Shown: positions 1 through 8,476, counted from the first letter of the stretch. The stretch: DNA of 64,000 nt from Shouchella clausii (GCF_001598215.1 NZ_BCXJ01000004.1:124001-188000); one strand, 5' to 3'. Notes: generated by a model not told the origin, from the sequence alone. Translations and numbers: made by a program.

Positions 1-282
1 ATCAAAGAACTGATCTATCTCTTTTTTTTGTGAATTTATTTTTTCCTCAATGTCAATGGCTTGTTCTTGTTGAGATGCCTGCTCTACCAGGCTGGAGAGC
101 CATTTTTCAGGGTCTTGGTGAAACAGGGAAAGCACAGGTTGGAGCATCATGACAAGCAGCATCAAACTAACAACCAGTTTGACATAGTTTTTTAACGCTG
201 TATTTGGCAAAAGCAACTCAAGGACGACCGCGAGCAAAATCAACAGCACAATTGACGTTACCCACCCATTAATAAATTCGAT
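1..282 (-). CDS. spoIIIAF: Stage III sporulation protein AF (partial, C-terminus outside window)
   Basis: This is the N-terminal 94 codons of SpoIIIAF, a membrane component of the SpoIIIA-SpoIIQ channel between mother cell and forespore. The reading frame begins EFINGWVTSIVLL and continues through two hydrophobic segments, matching from memory the start of B. subtilis SpoIIIAF (MSFLTEWLTTIVL). It follows spoIIIAE by 13 bp. No ATG, GTG or TTG lies near the ribosome binding site in this frame. A GGAGG sits 8 nt upstream of an ATC codon at 282-280 that aligns exactly with the expected initiator Met, so an ATC start is inferred. The GTG just after GGAGG is in another frame and soon meets a stop. 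Confidence 0.85.
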   Translation of the reverse strand, partial: MEFINGWVTSIVLLILLAVVLELLLPNTALKNYVKLVVSLMLLVMMLQPVLSLFHQDPEKWLSSLVEQASQQEQAIDIEEKINSQKKEIDQFFD

Positions 283-295
283 TTTGCACGCCTCC

Positions 296-1489
296 TCACC
301 TCATCAAAAAAGCGATGTTGCTGGCCGCAACCATTAATGTGATTGCTAAAAAAAACATGAAGCCGACGAGTGCAAGCGCCGCAAACACATATAGGACTGC
401 TTTGCCGATGATTCCTAAACAATCAATGATCGCCCCGTCGCCAAGTGGCTGGAGAACAGCAGCCGAAACCTGAAAAATAAACGCAATCGACAACACTTTA
501 ATCGCAGGAAATGCGCATATGGCCAAGAGAATGACAAGCCCACTCATCCCTATCGTATTTTTTAAAAGCAATGAAGCGCTCGCAACGGTATCCGTTGCAT
601 CTGTAAACATTCGCCCTACTACTGGAACAAAATTGCTCGCAATAAACTTTGCGGTCCGCAACGTTAATCCGTCGACAGCGGCAGTCGTCGTTCCTTGGAC
701 TGAAACGACCCCTAGGAAAACAGTCATACAAATGCCAAGCAGCCCAACTGCTCCAGTTCGGAATAAATTCGCTAGTCGTGTCACTTTATAATGGTCACTG
801 AATGTACTGACTATGCCAAGTACAGCCGAAATGAACAAAAGCGGCAAAACGACAGCATTGACAAGCAATCCACTCGTATGGACTAAAAAAATAATAATTG
901 GATGAAACAATGCTGAAGTCGATGCGCCGCCAATGGAAGCCATCATTGCCAACAACAGCGGCAGCAACGCAATCGTAAAGTGAACCATCGAATTGATCGC
1001 TTCTGTCGCATATGTAATGGCTGTATGAAAACCATTCATTGCAATCATCGCTAATACTAACAACGTGACCGCATAAGCTGTTTTGCTTACTGTCTGGTGT
1101 TCGAACGCGGTTTGAAACGATTGAAGGATATAAGAAAAAATCGTCAACAACAGCAGCATTCCCATTAATTTCCCATTAACGATCAATTCGTGGAACAAGT
1201 ATTTCACGAGGCCGACGCCCCACTCCTTTAAATCAAACTGCTTGTCTCCTTTTAAAAAATCGGTTAAATTCCCCTTTTGGCTTTCAGGAAGATAGCCCCC
1301 ATATTCTTCTGAGACAGACTCCCAGTAGTCTTGGATTTCATCAAGCTTTAATAAGTTTAACTGCTCGCTTACGAGCTCTTCGGCTGGCGGTTGGACGTTA
1401 TCTTCTTCTGCAAGCGCGCTCTCGCTTTGAACGCAAAAGCACCAAATGATGCAGAAAAGCAAGGAAACGGCGATTTTTTTGCTTCCCAT
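296..1489 (-). CDS. spoIIIAE: Stage III sporulation protein AE
   Basis: This 397-residue polytopic membrane protein matches SpoIIIAE, the large multi-spanning component of the SpoIIIA feeding-tube complex needed for sigma-G activity in the engulfed forespore. It has an N-terminal signal-like segment (residues 5-27), a hydrophilic region of about 70 residues, then about seven hydrophobic segments with the ordered family features (TSALFHP, LRTAKF, NFVPVVGRMF). The ATG start has an AGGAGG ribosome binding site. It lies in the spoIIIAA-AF operon order, 14 bp downstream of spoIIIAD and 13 bp upstream of spoIIIAF. Expression is presumably mother-cell specific (sigma-E), as in the family. Confidence 0.95.
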   Translation of the reverse strand: MGSKKIAVSLLFCIIWCFCVQSESALAEEDNVQPPAEELVSEQLNLLKLDEIQDYWESVSEEYGGYLPESQKGNLTDFLKGDKQFDLKEWGVGLVKYLFHELIVNGKLMGMLLLLTIFSYILQSFQTAFEHQTVSKTAYAVTLLVLAMIAMNGFHTAITYATEAINSMVHFTIALLPLLLAMMASIGGASTSALFHPIIIFLVHTSGLLVNAVVLPLLFISAVLGIVSTFSDHYKVTRLANLFRTGAVGLLGICMTVFLGVVSVQGTTTAAVDGLTLRTAKFIASNFVPVVGRMFTDATDTVASASLLLKNTIGMSGLVILLAICAFPAIKVLSIAFIFQVSAAVLQPLGDGAIIDCLGIIGKAVLYVFAALALVGFMFFLAITLMVAASNIAFLMR

Positions 1490-1503
1490 TACGCTTGTCC
1501 TCC

Positions 1504-1899
1504 TTATCCCGACATGGGCAAAAGCGACAAAATCATTTCAATGACAGCCTTGATGATAGGGATTGCCAGCACAAGAATGAAAATTTTTCCTGCCAGTTCA
1601 ATTTTTGAAGCGATTGAGCTTTGACCGGCATCCTTGGCAATTTGCGCGCCAAATTCCGTAATATAAGCAATGCCAATGATTTTTAAAATCGTTTGCAAAT
1701 AAACCATGTGGATGTTTGCACTTTCGGCAAGCTGGCTGATCATCTCAATCATGACGGCAATTTCGTCAATCAAAAATAGAAAAATAAAGGCGCCAACGAA
1801 CATTGTCAGCAAAAAAGCAAATGCCGGTTTCTGCTCTTTTACGACAAGTGCTAGAAATGTTGCAATCAGCCCTAATCCAACTAGTTGGACGATTTCAAT
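1504..1899 (-). CDS. spoIIIAD: Stage III sporulation protein AD, probable ATT start
   Basis: This is SpoIIIAD, a small membrane protein of the SpoIIIA complex. The first usable TTG (1812) would remove the first conserved hydrophobic segment. Extending the frame upstream gives EIVQLVGLGLIATF followed by KEQKPAF, the conserved family N-terminus. In this frame the codons back to the preceding stop are GCT, GCG and ATT only, so no ATG, GTG or TTG is available. The ATT at 1899-1897 lies 9 nt after GGAGG and gives a 131-residue protein, close to the usual 133. An ATT start is therefore inferred. It follows spoIIIAC by 18 bp. Confidence 0.9.
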   Translation of the reverse strand: MEIVQLVGLGLIATFLALVVKEQKPAFAFLLTMFVGAFIFLFLIDEIAVMIEMISQLAESANIHMVYLQTILKIIGIAYITEFGAQIAKDAGQSSIASKIELAGKIFILVLAIPIIKAVIEMILSLLPMSG

Positions 1900-1917
1900 C
1901 GCAGCTCACCTCCTTGG

Positions 1918-2124
1918 CTACGCCTGGAACAAAAACACGCTGCGGATTTTCTGGAACAAGTCGTCAATGATTGTGGCAACCATATATAAAACAACGACAA
2001 AGCCGATTAGCGTTACCCAGTGGGCCCAATCTTCCTTGCCCATTTGCTTAAGCACGGTATGCATCATCGCAACGATAATGCCAATTCCGGCAATTTGGAA
2101 TATCGTATTCACATCATATGCCAC
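1918..2124 (-). CDS. spoIIIAC: Stage III sporulation protein AC
   Basis: This 68-residue two-helix membrane protein is the same length as B. subtilis SpoIIIAC. It has the conserved NTIFQIAGIGIIVA first helix, a short polar loop (MGKEDWAHWVTL), and a second helix ending DDLFQKIRSVFLFQ. It belongs to the SpoIIIA channel complex at the mother cell-forespore interface. The GTG start has a GGAGG-like site upstream and is 26 bp after the spoIIIAB stop. It lies between spoIIIAB and spoIIIAD, as expected. Confidence 0.95.
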   Translation of the reverse strand: MAYDVNTIFQIAGIGIIVAMMHTVLKQMGKEDWAHWVTLIGFVVVLYMVATIIDDLFQKIRSVFLFQA

Positions 2125-2150
2125 CTGCTCATCCTCCCTGCTTTCGCTTT

Positions 2151-2663
2151 TTATACAAATAAAATGACGAGTAACAGCCCTGCAAGCACGCCTAGCGTTT
2201 TCGCCATTTTTTCATAGCGAAGCTGTGTCTCTTTCGCTTCAAGCTCCTCCCGCTCCAAATGGGTTTGGGCGAGCTTTAGCTGCTTTTGTTGCTGGCTGCG
2301 GTCCATCGTTCCAAGCGTAGCGCCAAATTGATGCAACACTTCTCGTTCTCCGCTTTTTAATGCCGTTTCCTCCCACACGGCTTCAAGCGCTTCCCTCCAG
2401 GCGTCCATTGCCGTTTGCTTACGCTCACGAAGCTTCGCAGCGAAACAGGCAAACATGTCTCCGACTGCGCCTTCTAGTTGCTTGGCAATGTTTTCGCTAG
2501 CTTGGGCGAGAGGCGTTTGCCCGTAGAGCATTTCTGCTTCAAGCGCCTGTAATGCCACACGAAGCTGGCGAATTTGCTGGGGCCTATCTCTTAGCTTTTT
2601 CGCCTGCTCTAGCCCGTAAAGAGTGGAGCATAAAAGAATGAGCGCAGCACCGAGCCATTTCAT
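2151..2663 (-). CDS. spoIIIAB: Stage III sporulation protein AB
   Basis: This 170-residue protein has an N-terminal membrane anchor (KWLGAALILLCSTLYG), a long helical domain and a C-terminal membrane segment (LGVLAGLLLVILFV). That is the layout of SpoIIIAB, the GspF-like component of the SpoIIIA secretion-type complex. The GYGLEQ-like family feature appears here as LYGLEQAKKL at residues 14-23. Its start overlaps the end of spoIIIAA by 4 bp, implying translational coupling. Confidence 0.93.
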   Translation of the reverse strand: MKWLGAALILLCSTLYGLEQAKKLRDRPQQIRQLRVALQALEAEMLYGQTPLAQASENIAKQLEGAVGDMFACFAAKLRERKQTAMDAWREALEAVWEETALKSGEREVLHQFGATLGTMDRSQQQKQLKLAQTHLEREELEAKETQLRYEKMAKTLGVLAGLLLVILFV

Positions 2664-3589
2664 CGCCTTATCCTCGTTTGCTGCGGGCGTCTTACTCGCT
2701 TAATGCTGCCAGGGCGCGGGCTTTTCCCTAACTCGATGACACAAGTGAACACCTCTTGTTCAAACAGTCCTTTAAAAACGGGGCGCTTTGCTACTTCTTC
2801 AAATGTATGGCCGTGGGCGGTGGCAATAAGGCTAACGCCTGCATGGCATGCTTCTAGAATCGCTTTGGCATCTTCTTCTCTGCCAATTTCATCAACGATT
2901 AGGACATCAGGAGACATGGAGCGGATTAACATCATCATTCCTTCTGCCTTTGGACAGCCGTCGAGAACATCGACTCGTACCCCAAGTTCATGCTGTGGCA
3001 CGCCAGCCACACAGCCAGCAATTTCTGAACGTTCATCGACAATGCCGACTTTGCAAGAGGGGATGTGGTCTTTTTTGCTTCCTGAACTAACGATCCGGGC
3101 TACATCGCGCAACACGGTTGTTTTCCCAGTTTGCGGCGGTCCAATGAGCAAAGCATTCTGCCAACTACTTGTTTGTCGATCATAAAGTTTGTCAATTACC
3201 TTTTCCGCAGCGCCTATTTTTTGGCGGGCAATCCGGACATTAAAAGAGCTGACCGGACGAATGGTTTGGACCGAGCCGTTTTCCAAAACGGTTTTCCCAG
3301 CAAGGCCGACTCGGTGCCCGCCAGCCACGGTGATATACCCTTTTTGCAGTTCTTCTTCAAACGCGTAGAGCGAATATTGGCTAAGCTGGTTTAAAACATA
3401 GCTAGCGTCAGCAACGGAAAATCGGTATAGTGGATTGGTCGAATAAACGGAACGGGAGGCAAACAAACATTCAACCGGTTGGCCTACCCTTAACCGGATT
3501 TCTTCAAGCTCCTCCAATTCTGCCGTGCGAAAGCCTTCTATAAAGGATTGAACCGGCTGAGGAAACAGCCGTAGTAAGTCACGAAGCAT
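2660..3589 (-). CDS. spoIIIAA: Stage III sporulation protein AA (ATPase)
   Basis: This 309-residue cytoplasmic ATPase of the secretion-ATPase/GspE-like group energises the SpoIIIA complex. The Walker A motif GPPQTGKTT is at about residues 150-158, a Walker B-like DVLIVDEIGR is near 228-237, and an ATAHGH switch follows. The family GGHRVG motif is near residue 110. The ATG start follows TAGGAGG by 6 nt. yqhV ends only 11 bp upstream, so either yqhV is cotranscribed or the sporulation promoter lies inside it. I did not find a convincing sigma-E site. Confidence 0.95.
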   Translation of the reverse strand: MLRDLLRLFPQPVQSFIEGFRTAELEELEEIRLRVGQPVECLFASRSVYSTNPLYRFSVADASYVLNQLSQYSLYAFEEELQKGYITVAGGHRVGLAGKTVLENGSVQTIRPVSSFNVRIARQKIGAAEKVIDKLYDRQTSSWQNALLIGPPQTGKTTVLRDVARIVSSGSKKDHIPSCKVGIVDERSEIAGCVAGVPQHELGVRVDVLDGCPKAEGMMMLIRSMSPDVLIVDEIGREEDAKAILEACHAGVSLIATAHGHTFEEVAKRPVFKGLFEQEVFTCVIELGKSPRPGSIKRVRRPQQTRIRR

Positions 3590-3600
3590 AAGCGATCCTC

Positions 3601-3891
3601 CTATTTGCGGATGCCAATTAAAATGAGGGCAACGCCTGTGGCGATAAACAATAACTTGCTTGGCGACAGTTTGTCAGCAATGCTGATCAAGCCAATGGCA
3701 ATCGATAATAAAAAAATCGAAGGACCGACGATGGCAAGGACAGCATTGATCGCTACGGCTCGTTCAATGCTGTTGTATTTGAGCATTAGCAACGCAGCGC
3801 TAATTTCTATCAAGCCAGAGAGCAGCCTCAACCCCACCATGACAAGAAGCGCCCATTTAATGGCAACAAACATATTCAATTTGCCGGTCAC
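3601..3891 (-). CDS. yqhV: YqhV-type small membrane protein (DUF2619)
   Basis: This small membrane protein of 96 residues has three hydrophobic segments and a short basic tail (GIRK). Size, topology and position directly upstream of spoIIIAA match B. subtilis YqhV (DUF2619), which has no established function. In B. subtilis it lies between efp and spoIIIAA. Here efp is displaced by about 1.5 kb and yqhV stops 11 bp before spoIIIAA. The GTG start at 3891 has only a poor GGGG upstream; an internal ATG at residue 7 is possible. Confidence 0.8.
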   Translation of the reverse strand: MTGKLNMFVAIKWALLVMVGLRLLSGLIEISAALLMLKYNSIERAVAINAVLAIVGPSIFLLSIAIGLISIADKLSPSKLLFIATGVALILIGIRK

Positions 3892-3995
3892 CCCATTTCG
3901 ATCTTTTCGAAAGACAAGCTACTTTGTACACTCTATGAATGGCAAGGACCGTTTTAGAACAGGATAAAACGATAAAAAACGTCAACAAAATGAAT

Positions 3996-4157
3996 CGGAC
4001 AGATAGAAAACGCTTGTGAGACGAGGAGTGCAGGTGAGAGGAGATGCGAATAGAACGGGGGGTTCATGAGCACGGTTTTCTTGCGCATGAAACGAAAGTT
4101 TAAAAAGCATATAACCGAGGCATACGACGACGTATGCGAGCGTTTGTCTACAGTCTT
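3996..4157 (+). repeat. Dispersed palindromic intergenic element, copy A
   Basis: About 160 bp, bounded on the left by CGGACAGATAGAAAACGC and on the right by GTTTGTCTACAGTCTT, which are imperfect inverted repeats of each other. It contains the conserved internal blocks GATGCGAATAGAAC, GTTCATGAGC and GACGACGTATGCGAGCG, shared with other copies in the window. The right terminus directly abuts a terminator hairpin. It separates yqhV from the gene ending at 4180. No open reading frame inside looks coding. Confidence 0.85.
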
Positions 4158-4158
4158 A

Positions 4159-4194
4159 AAAGCAGCTTCCTGTAATGAATTAGGAAGCTGCTTT
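4159..4194 (-). terminator. Intrinsic terminator overlapping the 3' end of the upstream gene
   Basis: AAAGCAGCTTCC pairs with GGAAGCTGCTTT around a 12-nt loop. The last codons and the stop (TAA at 4182-4180) of the minus-strand gene lie within one arm and the loop. A short T run follows on both strands, so it may be bidirectional. It abuts element copy A. Confidence 0.8.
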
Positions 4195-4650
4195 CATCGA
4201 TTTTCCCTTTCGAAAATGGGTTGCCAGCGTTCGTAGCTTTTTCTCTACTTTTCGATTGAATCGTAATTCCTTATTCGCATTTATATGCAAAAGTTCATCT
4301 GGAAAATTAATTCCGTATAATGTAAATGTTTCTTCAAAGAAAGGGCGGATTCCCGAAGCGATGATAGCCTGATGGGCTTCGTCTCCTTCCGTGGTCAGGC
4401 AGATGACGTGTTTAAAAGCAAGAGCCTTTTTAGGCATCTGAGATAGCCAGCGTTTAATCAAAAAATAAGGGGTTTTTTTAGCAGGTATAACGAACACAAT
4501 AGTGGCGTCGTTTGCCACATGTATGGGCGTCTCACTAACGTTTTCGTTTATGTCCAAGCGTGTAATTTCTCCAAAAAGAGTCGCCTCTACCACTGCAGCG
4601 AGAGCAGCCGCTTTTACTGAATTGCCGACAACAAGAACGGTTTGAGCCAT
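4180..4650 (-). CDS. Conserved hypothetical protein, possibly flavodoxin-like fold
   Basis: I do not recognise this 156-residue protein. The ATG at 4650 is chosen because AGGAGGGGG precedes it by about 5 nt; the frame opens upstream without a better site. It starts MAQTVLVVGNS followed by alternating beta-type strands and helices (ATIVFVIPAKKTPYF, KHVICLTTEG). This could reflect an NAD(P)H:FMN reductase or flavodoxin-like fold lacking clear FMN-loop residues. The C-terminal tail is strongly basic (KVEKKLRTLATHFRKGKS). Its 3' end lies inside a terminator hairpin next to element copy A, and it is divergent from aroK. Confidence 0.55.
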   Translation of the reverse strand: MAQTVLVVGNSVKAAALAAVVEATLFGEITRLDINENVSETPIHVANDATIVFVIPAKKTPYFLIKRWLSQMPKKALAFKHVICLTTEGDEAHQAIIASGIRPFFEETFTLYGINFPDELLHINANKELRFNRKVEKKLRTLATHFRKGKSMKAAS

Positions 4651-4778
4651 ATTCCCCCTCCTAAAACATATTAATTCCATCGGATTAATAAAATTTTAAC
4701 GGATGTTCTCCTTATATGCAAGCCTATCATGCCGTTTTCGAATAACTGGCACAAACCTTCCCCACGCTGTTGTTTTTT

Positions 4779-4787
4779 TGCTATACT
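4779..4787 (+). promoter_or_regulatory. Extended -10 promoter upstream of aroK
   Basis: TGC followed by TATACT forms an extended -10 about 36 bp before the aroK start. The -35 region is poor. The same TTTGCTATACT string precedes yidD. Confidence 0.55.
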
Positions 4788-4822
4788 AAAAGCAAATTGA
4801 TTGTAAAAGAGAGTGCCATTCT

Positions 4823-5368
4823 ATGAGAACAGAAGTGCCTTTAATTGAAAAAAACATCGTTTTAGTCGGGTTTATGGGCGTCGGCAAAACAAGTATCGGT
4901 CAAGCGCTGGCAAAAAAAATGTACCGTGATTTTATTGATATTGACGCCGAGATCGAAGCAAAGTTAAACATGAGCATTCCAACGATTTTTGAAAAACATG
5001 GGGAAGCTTTTTTTCGTCAACATGAAAAAGAAGCCGTTTTTTCTGCTTGCAAGGAAAAATTAAAAATTATTTCCCTTGGCGGTGGCGCCTTTACACAGGA
5101 AGCAATCCGCCAGCGCTGCCTTGCCGACTGCATTGTCATTCATTTGGATCTTTCATTTGAGTCTTGGAAAGATCGTGTCCACATGCTGATTGACAACCGC
5201 CCCATTCTCCAAGGAAAATCGATGCCTGAATTAAAACAACTTTACACGGTAAGACGCAAGGCTTATGAAAATTATCACTCCCGCTTTTCGACAGATGCAT
5301 TCAATGTCGATGAAGCGGCGGAGTATTTAAAAGAATCACTCCACCTCGCTTATGAAATCGAAGGCTAA
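4823..5368 (+). CDS. aroK: Shikimate kinase
   Basis: This 181-residue kinase phosphorylates shikimate at the 3-hydroxyl with ATP in chorismate synthesis. The P-loop GFMGVGKTS is near residues 17-25. A DIDAEIE segment follows (residues 39-45) with the shikimate-binding aspartate. The HGEAFFRQHE stretch carries the conserved binding arginine and GGGAF is the family glycine motif. It is a single-gene unit between a divergent hypothetical gene and convergent efp, with a shared terminator. No other shikimate-pathway gene is adjacent, and yqhS (dehydroquinase), next to yqhT in B. subtilis, is absent here. Confidence 0.93.
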   Translation: MRTEVPLIEKNIVLVGFMGVGKTSIGQALAKKMYRDFIDIDAEIEAKLNMSIPTIFEKHGEAFFRQHEKEAVFSACKEKLKIISLGGGAFTQEAIRQRCLADCIVIHLDLSFESWKDRVHMLIDNRPILQGKSMPELKQLYTVRRKAYENYHSRFSTDAFNVDEAAEYLKESLHLAYEIEG

Positions 5369-5382
5369 GCCCATTCGTAAAA

Positions 5383-5421
5383 AAAGCGGCTTCTCCTTGC
5401 TAGTCAAGGAAAAGCCGCTTT
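5383..5421. terminator. Bidirectional terminator between aroK and efp
   Basis: AAAGCGGCTTCTCCTTG pairs with CAAGGAAAAGCCGCTTT around a short loop, with A runs on the left and T runs on the right. It serves the convergent genes aroK and efp. Confidence 0.85.
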
Positions 5422-5423
5422 CA

Positions 5424-5981
5424 TTATGCTCTTGATACGTAAGAAGCCGATCTTGTGTCAATCACAAGCTTATCGCCCTGGTTTACGAAAAAAGGCACCT
5501 GAACAGTCAAACCTGTTTCTAGTGTTGCTGGCTTCGTACCGCCTGATGCTGTATCGCCTTTAATTCCAGGCTCGGTTTCTACCACTTCTAATATGACCGT
5601 ATTCGGCACTTCTACGCCCAGTGTTTCGCTTTCATACGAAATCACATGCACTTCCATGTTCTCTTTTAAAAATTTTAGCTCGTACTCAATTTGCGCAGTT
5701 TGCAGCTCAAGCTGTTCATACGTTTCGTTATCCATAAATGTGTGTGTGTCGCCGCTTGCATACAAGTATTGCATACGACGATTTTCAATATGCGCTTTTG
5801 CGACTTTCTCGCCAGCGCGAAACGTTTTCTCTTGAATCGCGCCTGTCCTCAAGTTACGCAGTTTTGAACGGACAAACGCTGCTCCTTTTCCTGGTTTAAC
5901 ATGTTGGAACTCCATCACTTGCCAAATGCCATTATCGACTTCAATGGTTAAGCCCGTTTTAAAATCATTCACTGAGATCAT
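5424..5981 (-). CDS. efp: Elongation factor P
   Basis: This 185-residue protein is translation elongation factor P, which relieves ribosome stalling at polyproline stretches. It has the three-domain beta-barrel layout: an N-terminal KOW-like domain with the loop [15 protein letters not shown] (lysine 32 at the usual modified position), a central OB domain ([13 protein letters not shown]), and the C-terminal OB domain with the family signature near TSGGTKPA-like [12 protein letters not shown]. Length equals the family norm. It lies just downstream of yqhT on the same strand (62 bp gap), as in B. subtilis. Confidence 0.97.
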
Positions 5982-6043
5982 TTCGTTTCCTCCATTTGCA
6001 CGATTTGCCTTGTTTACTATACCACAGCTTTCGCTCTGTGTCT

Positions 6044-7114
6044 TTATACACCGACATGAATGAGCGTCCGCGGCGAATGAGTCAGCGTTGAGTTTCCGTC
6101 TTCTGTAATGACAACGTCGTCTTCAATACGCGTACCACCTACGCCAGGTATATAAACACCAGGCTCAACCGTCACGACCATTCCTGGCTGCAAAACAATG
6201 TCCGATTTTGTTGATAAACTTGGTCCTTCATGTACTTCCATGCCGAGCCCATGACCTGTTGAATGGCCAAAGTATTGGCCGTATCCTTTTTCAGCAATGT
6301 AATCCCGTGCAAGGGCATCGCCTTCCTTGCCAGTTATGCCTGCTTTAATGCCCTCAACAGCTTGCTTTTGAGCAACCCGTACCGTTTCATAAATAGCTAG
6401 CAGTTCATCCGATACATCACCTACTGCCAGCGTCCGCGTGATGTCTGAACAATACCCGTTATAATAAGCGCCATAATCGAGCGTGACCAATTCACCATGC
6501 TCAATCGTTTTTTCTGAAGCAACCCCATGAGGCAAGGCAGAACGAACGCCAGAAGCGACAATAATATCAAATGAAGAAGATACCGCTCCTTTTTTGCGCA
6601 TAAAAAACTCAAGTTCATTGGAAACGTCTATTTCTCTTACGCCAGGTTTAATATATCCTTGAATATGGGCAAACGCTTCATCGGCAATGGCTGCCGCTTT
6701 TTGCATAATCGCGATCTCTTCCTGTGTTTTAATGAGACGAAGCGATTCAACCACTTGCGAAACGGGGATCAATTTTGTATTGTCCAGCAAGTGCTGGTAT
6801 GTTTCAAATTCTGCATATGTAAGCTGTGTTTTCTCAAAACCAAGGCGCTTTATGTGGAGTCGTTCCACTTGCGCGGCAACTTCCTGTGGAAGCGTGCCTT
6901 TTTGTTCAATTACAGAACAATCAATGACTTGTTTCATTGCTTGTTCGGTATAACGAAAATCTGTCAGAAACAGTGCGTCTGTTTCAGTAAGTAAAACAGC
7001 GCCAGCCGTTCCGGTAAACCCACTGACATAGCGGCGGTTAATGTTGCTGGAAATGAGCAAACCGTCCAATTCATAATCGCTTAGCTTTGCTTGCAATGTT
7101 TTTACAATCGACAT
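6044..7114 (-). CDS. yqhT: Xaa-Pro dipeptidase / aminopeptidase, M24 family
   Basis: A 356-residue metallopeptidase of the creatinase/prolidase (M24) family, acting on peptides with proline in the second position. The N-terminal creatinase domain (residues 1-125) is followed by the pita-bread catalytic domain. Metal ligands are visible: D in TLDYGAYY, D in CSDITRT, H in [10 protein letters not shown] in VTVEPGVY and E in TRIEDD. The start at 7114 ([11 protein letters not shown]) follows a GAGGGAT site; an in-frame start at 7168 would add an atypical extension. It is 62 bp upstream of efp. Confidence 0.93.
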
Positions 7115-7186
7115 GGCTATCCCTCGCTTCTTCCTCGAATAAGCAAATTGTAGCACAATTTTTGCCACTGGGAAACGGGGCTCTAA

Positions 7187-7681
7187 TTAATGGCGAGCTT
7201 CGTTTTGTTCTGCATACTCATAAGCAATCGAATAGCCGATAAACAGACCGTAAAGGATAAATAGGCATAATGTTGTTACCAGTGTATTGACTGTGTACGA
7301 TTGGACTGGTTTTAATTGTGGGATAAAAGGATTAAGAATGTAAAAAACAATCACCCATGTCAATACGCCAAAACCGACTCCAGGCCAGATGCTATTCACT
7401 TTTTGCAGCATCCACTTGTACAAAAACGCAATCCCAATCGAGCAAATCGCAATCACGCCAACGCCAACAACCTGGCCGATGTGGCCGGTTTTCCACTCTC
7501 CTAAAGCCCATGGTAACAAGACAAAGGAAGGCCCTACTTGTGTAAAATTGAAATAATAAGAGAAATAGCCAATCAACGACCAAATAAGCCCGCCAAAAAA
7601 GCCGATCAACGCCGTTTTAGTAGCAAAGCTCATTTGTTTTTCTTCTTGTATTTGCCGATGCAACTCTTTTCTTCTTGACAT
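7187..7681 (-). CDS. yqhR: Conserved membrane protein YqhR
   Basis: A 164-residue membrane protein with a basic N-terminus (MSRRKELHRQIQEEK) and four to five predicted transmembrane helices. Position next to yqhT and size fit B. subtilis YqhR, whose function is not established. It lies 72 bp upstream of yqhT on the same strand and is probably cotranscribed. In B. subtilis yqhS lies between yqhR and yqhT; it is missing here. Confidence 0.8.
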   Translation of the reverse strand: MSRRKELHRQIQEEKQMSFATKTALIGFFGGLIWSLIGYFSYYFNFTQVGPSFVLLPWALGEWKTGHIGQVVGVGVIAICSIGIAFLYKWMLQKVNSIWPGVGFGVLTWVIVFYILNPFIPQLKPVQSYTVNTLVTTLCLFILYGLFIGYSIAYEYAEQNEARH

Positions 7682-8026
7682 GCTTGCACACCTCCATTTG
7701 CTAGCATGCCCTAAACGAAAAAAAACTTGTACGCTTGTTCGTTTTTGCTAAAAAAAGGTATAAACAAGGATTTGCCGTACATACTTTTAAAAACCAATCT
7801 TCGTCAATTTGCCTTGCCCGCTGTTCATAGACGTTTTATACTTTACTTATAAATGAATGAACGATAAAATCAGGACTTCGTTTTCCCCGTCTTGCATGTT
7901 CACGATCTTGTGCATGTGTCTTCCTCATTTGGCCGAATGTCCATGGAACCGCTTTAGACGATGGACGCTATTTTTGCGAACGTGTTTACGCAAGCTTAAG
8001 CTTTTATTTAGAAAGGGGACATGGAC
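7682..8026. other. Intergenic stretch with no gene seen
   Basis: About 345 bp between the divergent genes yqhR and yqhP. I see no open reading frame with a ribosome binding site. AT-rich segments (for example TATACT near 7840) could hold promoters, and a short AAGCTTAAGCTT palindrome sits just before yqhP. B. subtilis yqhQ, found between yqhP and yqhR, is absent. Confidence 0.4.
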
Positions 8027-8422
8027 GTGAATAACCCAATGAAAACCATTTTTGTTGTCTTGTTCGCACTAGCAGCAATTGGTATTTTCAGCAACATTGG
8101 CAGCTTCTTTTCAATGATTGGCAAAGCAGTGATCGCCATTGCTGCCATTTACTTTATCTACCGGCTCGTAATCGCAAAACGGTATGGCACGAGCATTTTT
8201 CCAAAACGCAAAGACGGGCCGACCCGTGCCCAGATAAAAAAAGCGCAGCGAACAAGCTCTGCAAACAAGCAGGAACAAAAACGAGGATTTAAACAAAACG
8301 CAGCCAAACCAGCTGCAAAGGCAAAAAGCACATTAAAAAAAGGAGCAAAGCGCCGGTCAGGGCCGCAGTTGACTGTCATTGAGGGCAAAGGGGCGAAACC
8401 AAAACGGAAGAAAAAAGCGTAA
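8027..8422 (+). CDS. yqhP: YqhP-like protein (SA1362 family)
   Basis: This protein of about 131 residues has two N-terminal hydrophobic helices (residues 4-46) and a strongly basic, lysine-rich C-terminal half ending KPKRKKKA. This matches the SA1362/YqhP family of unknown function; the basic tail suggests binding to nucleic acid or phospholipid head groups (inference). The GTG at 8027 is preferred because AAAGGGG is 8 nt upstream; the ATG at 8021 is too close to that site. Confidence 0.75.
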   Translation: MNNPMKTIFVVLFALAAIGIFSNIGSFFSMIGKAVIAIAAIYFIYRLVIAKRYGTSIFPKRKDGPTRAQIKKAQRTSSANKQEQKRGFKQNAAKPAAKAKSTLKKGAKRRSGPQLTVIEGKGAKPKRKKKA

Positions 8423-8476
8423 TCCGACTCAATCGGTGTGTGATTTGGAACGGGTAAACTACAAGAATACGAGCGC

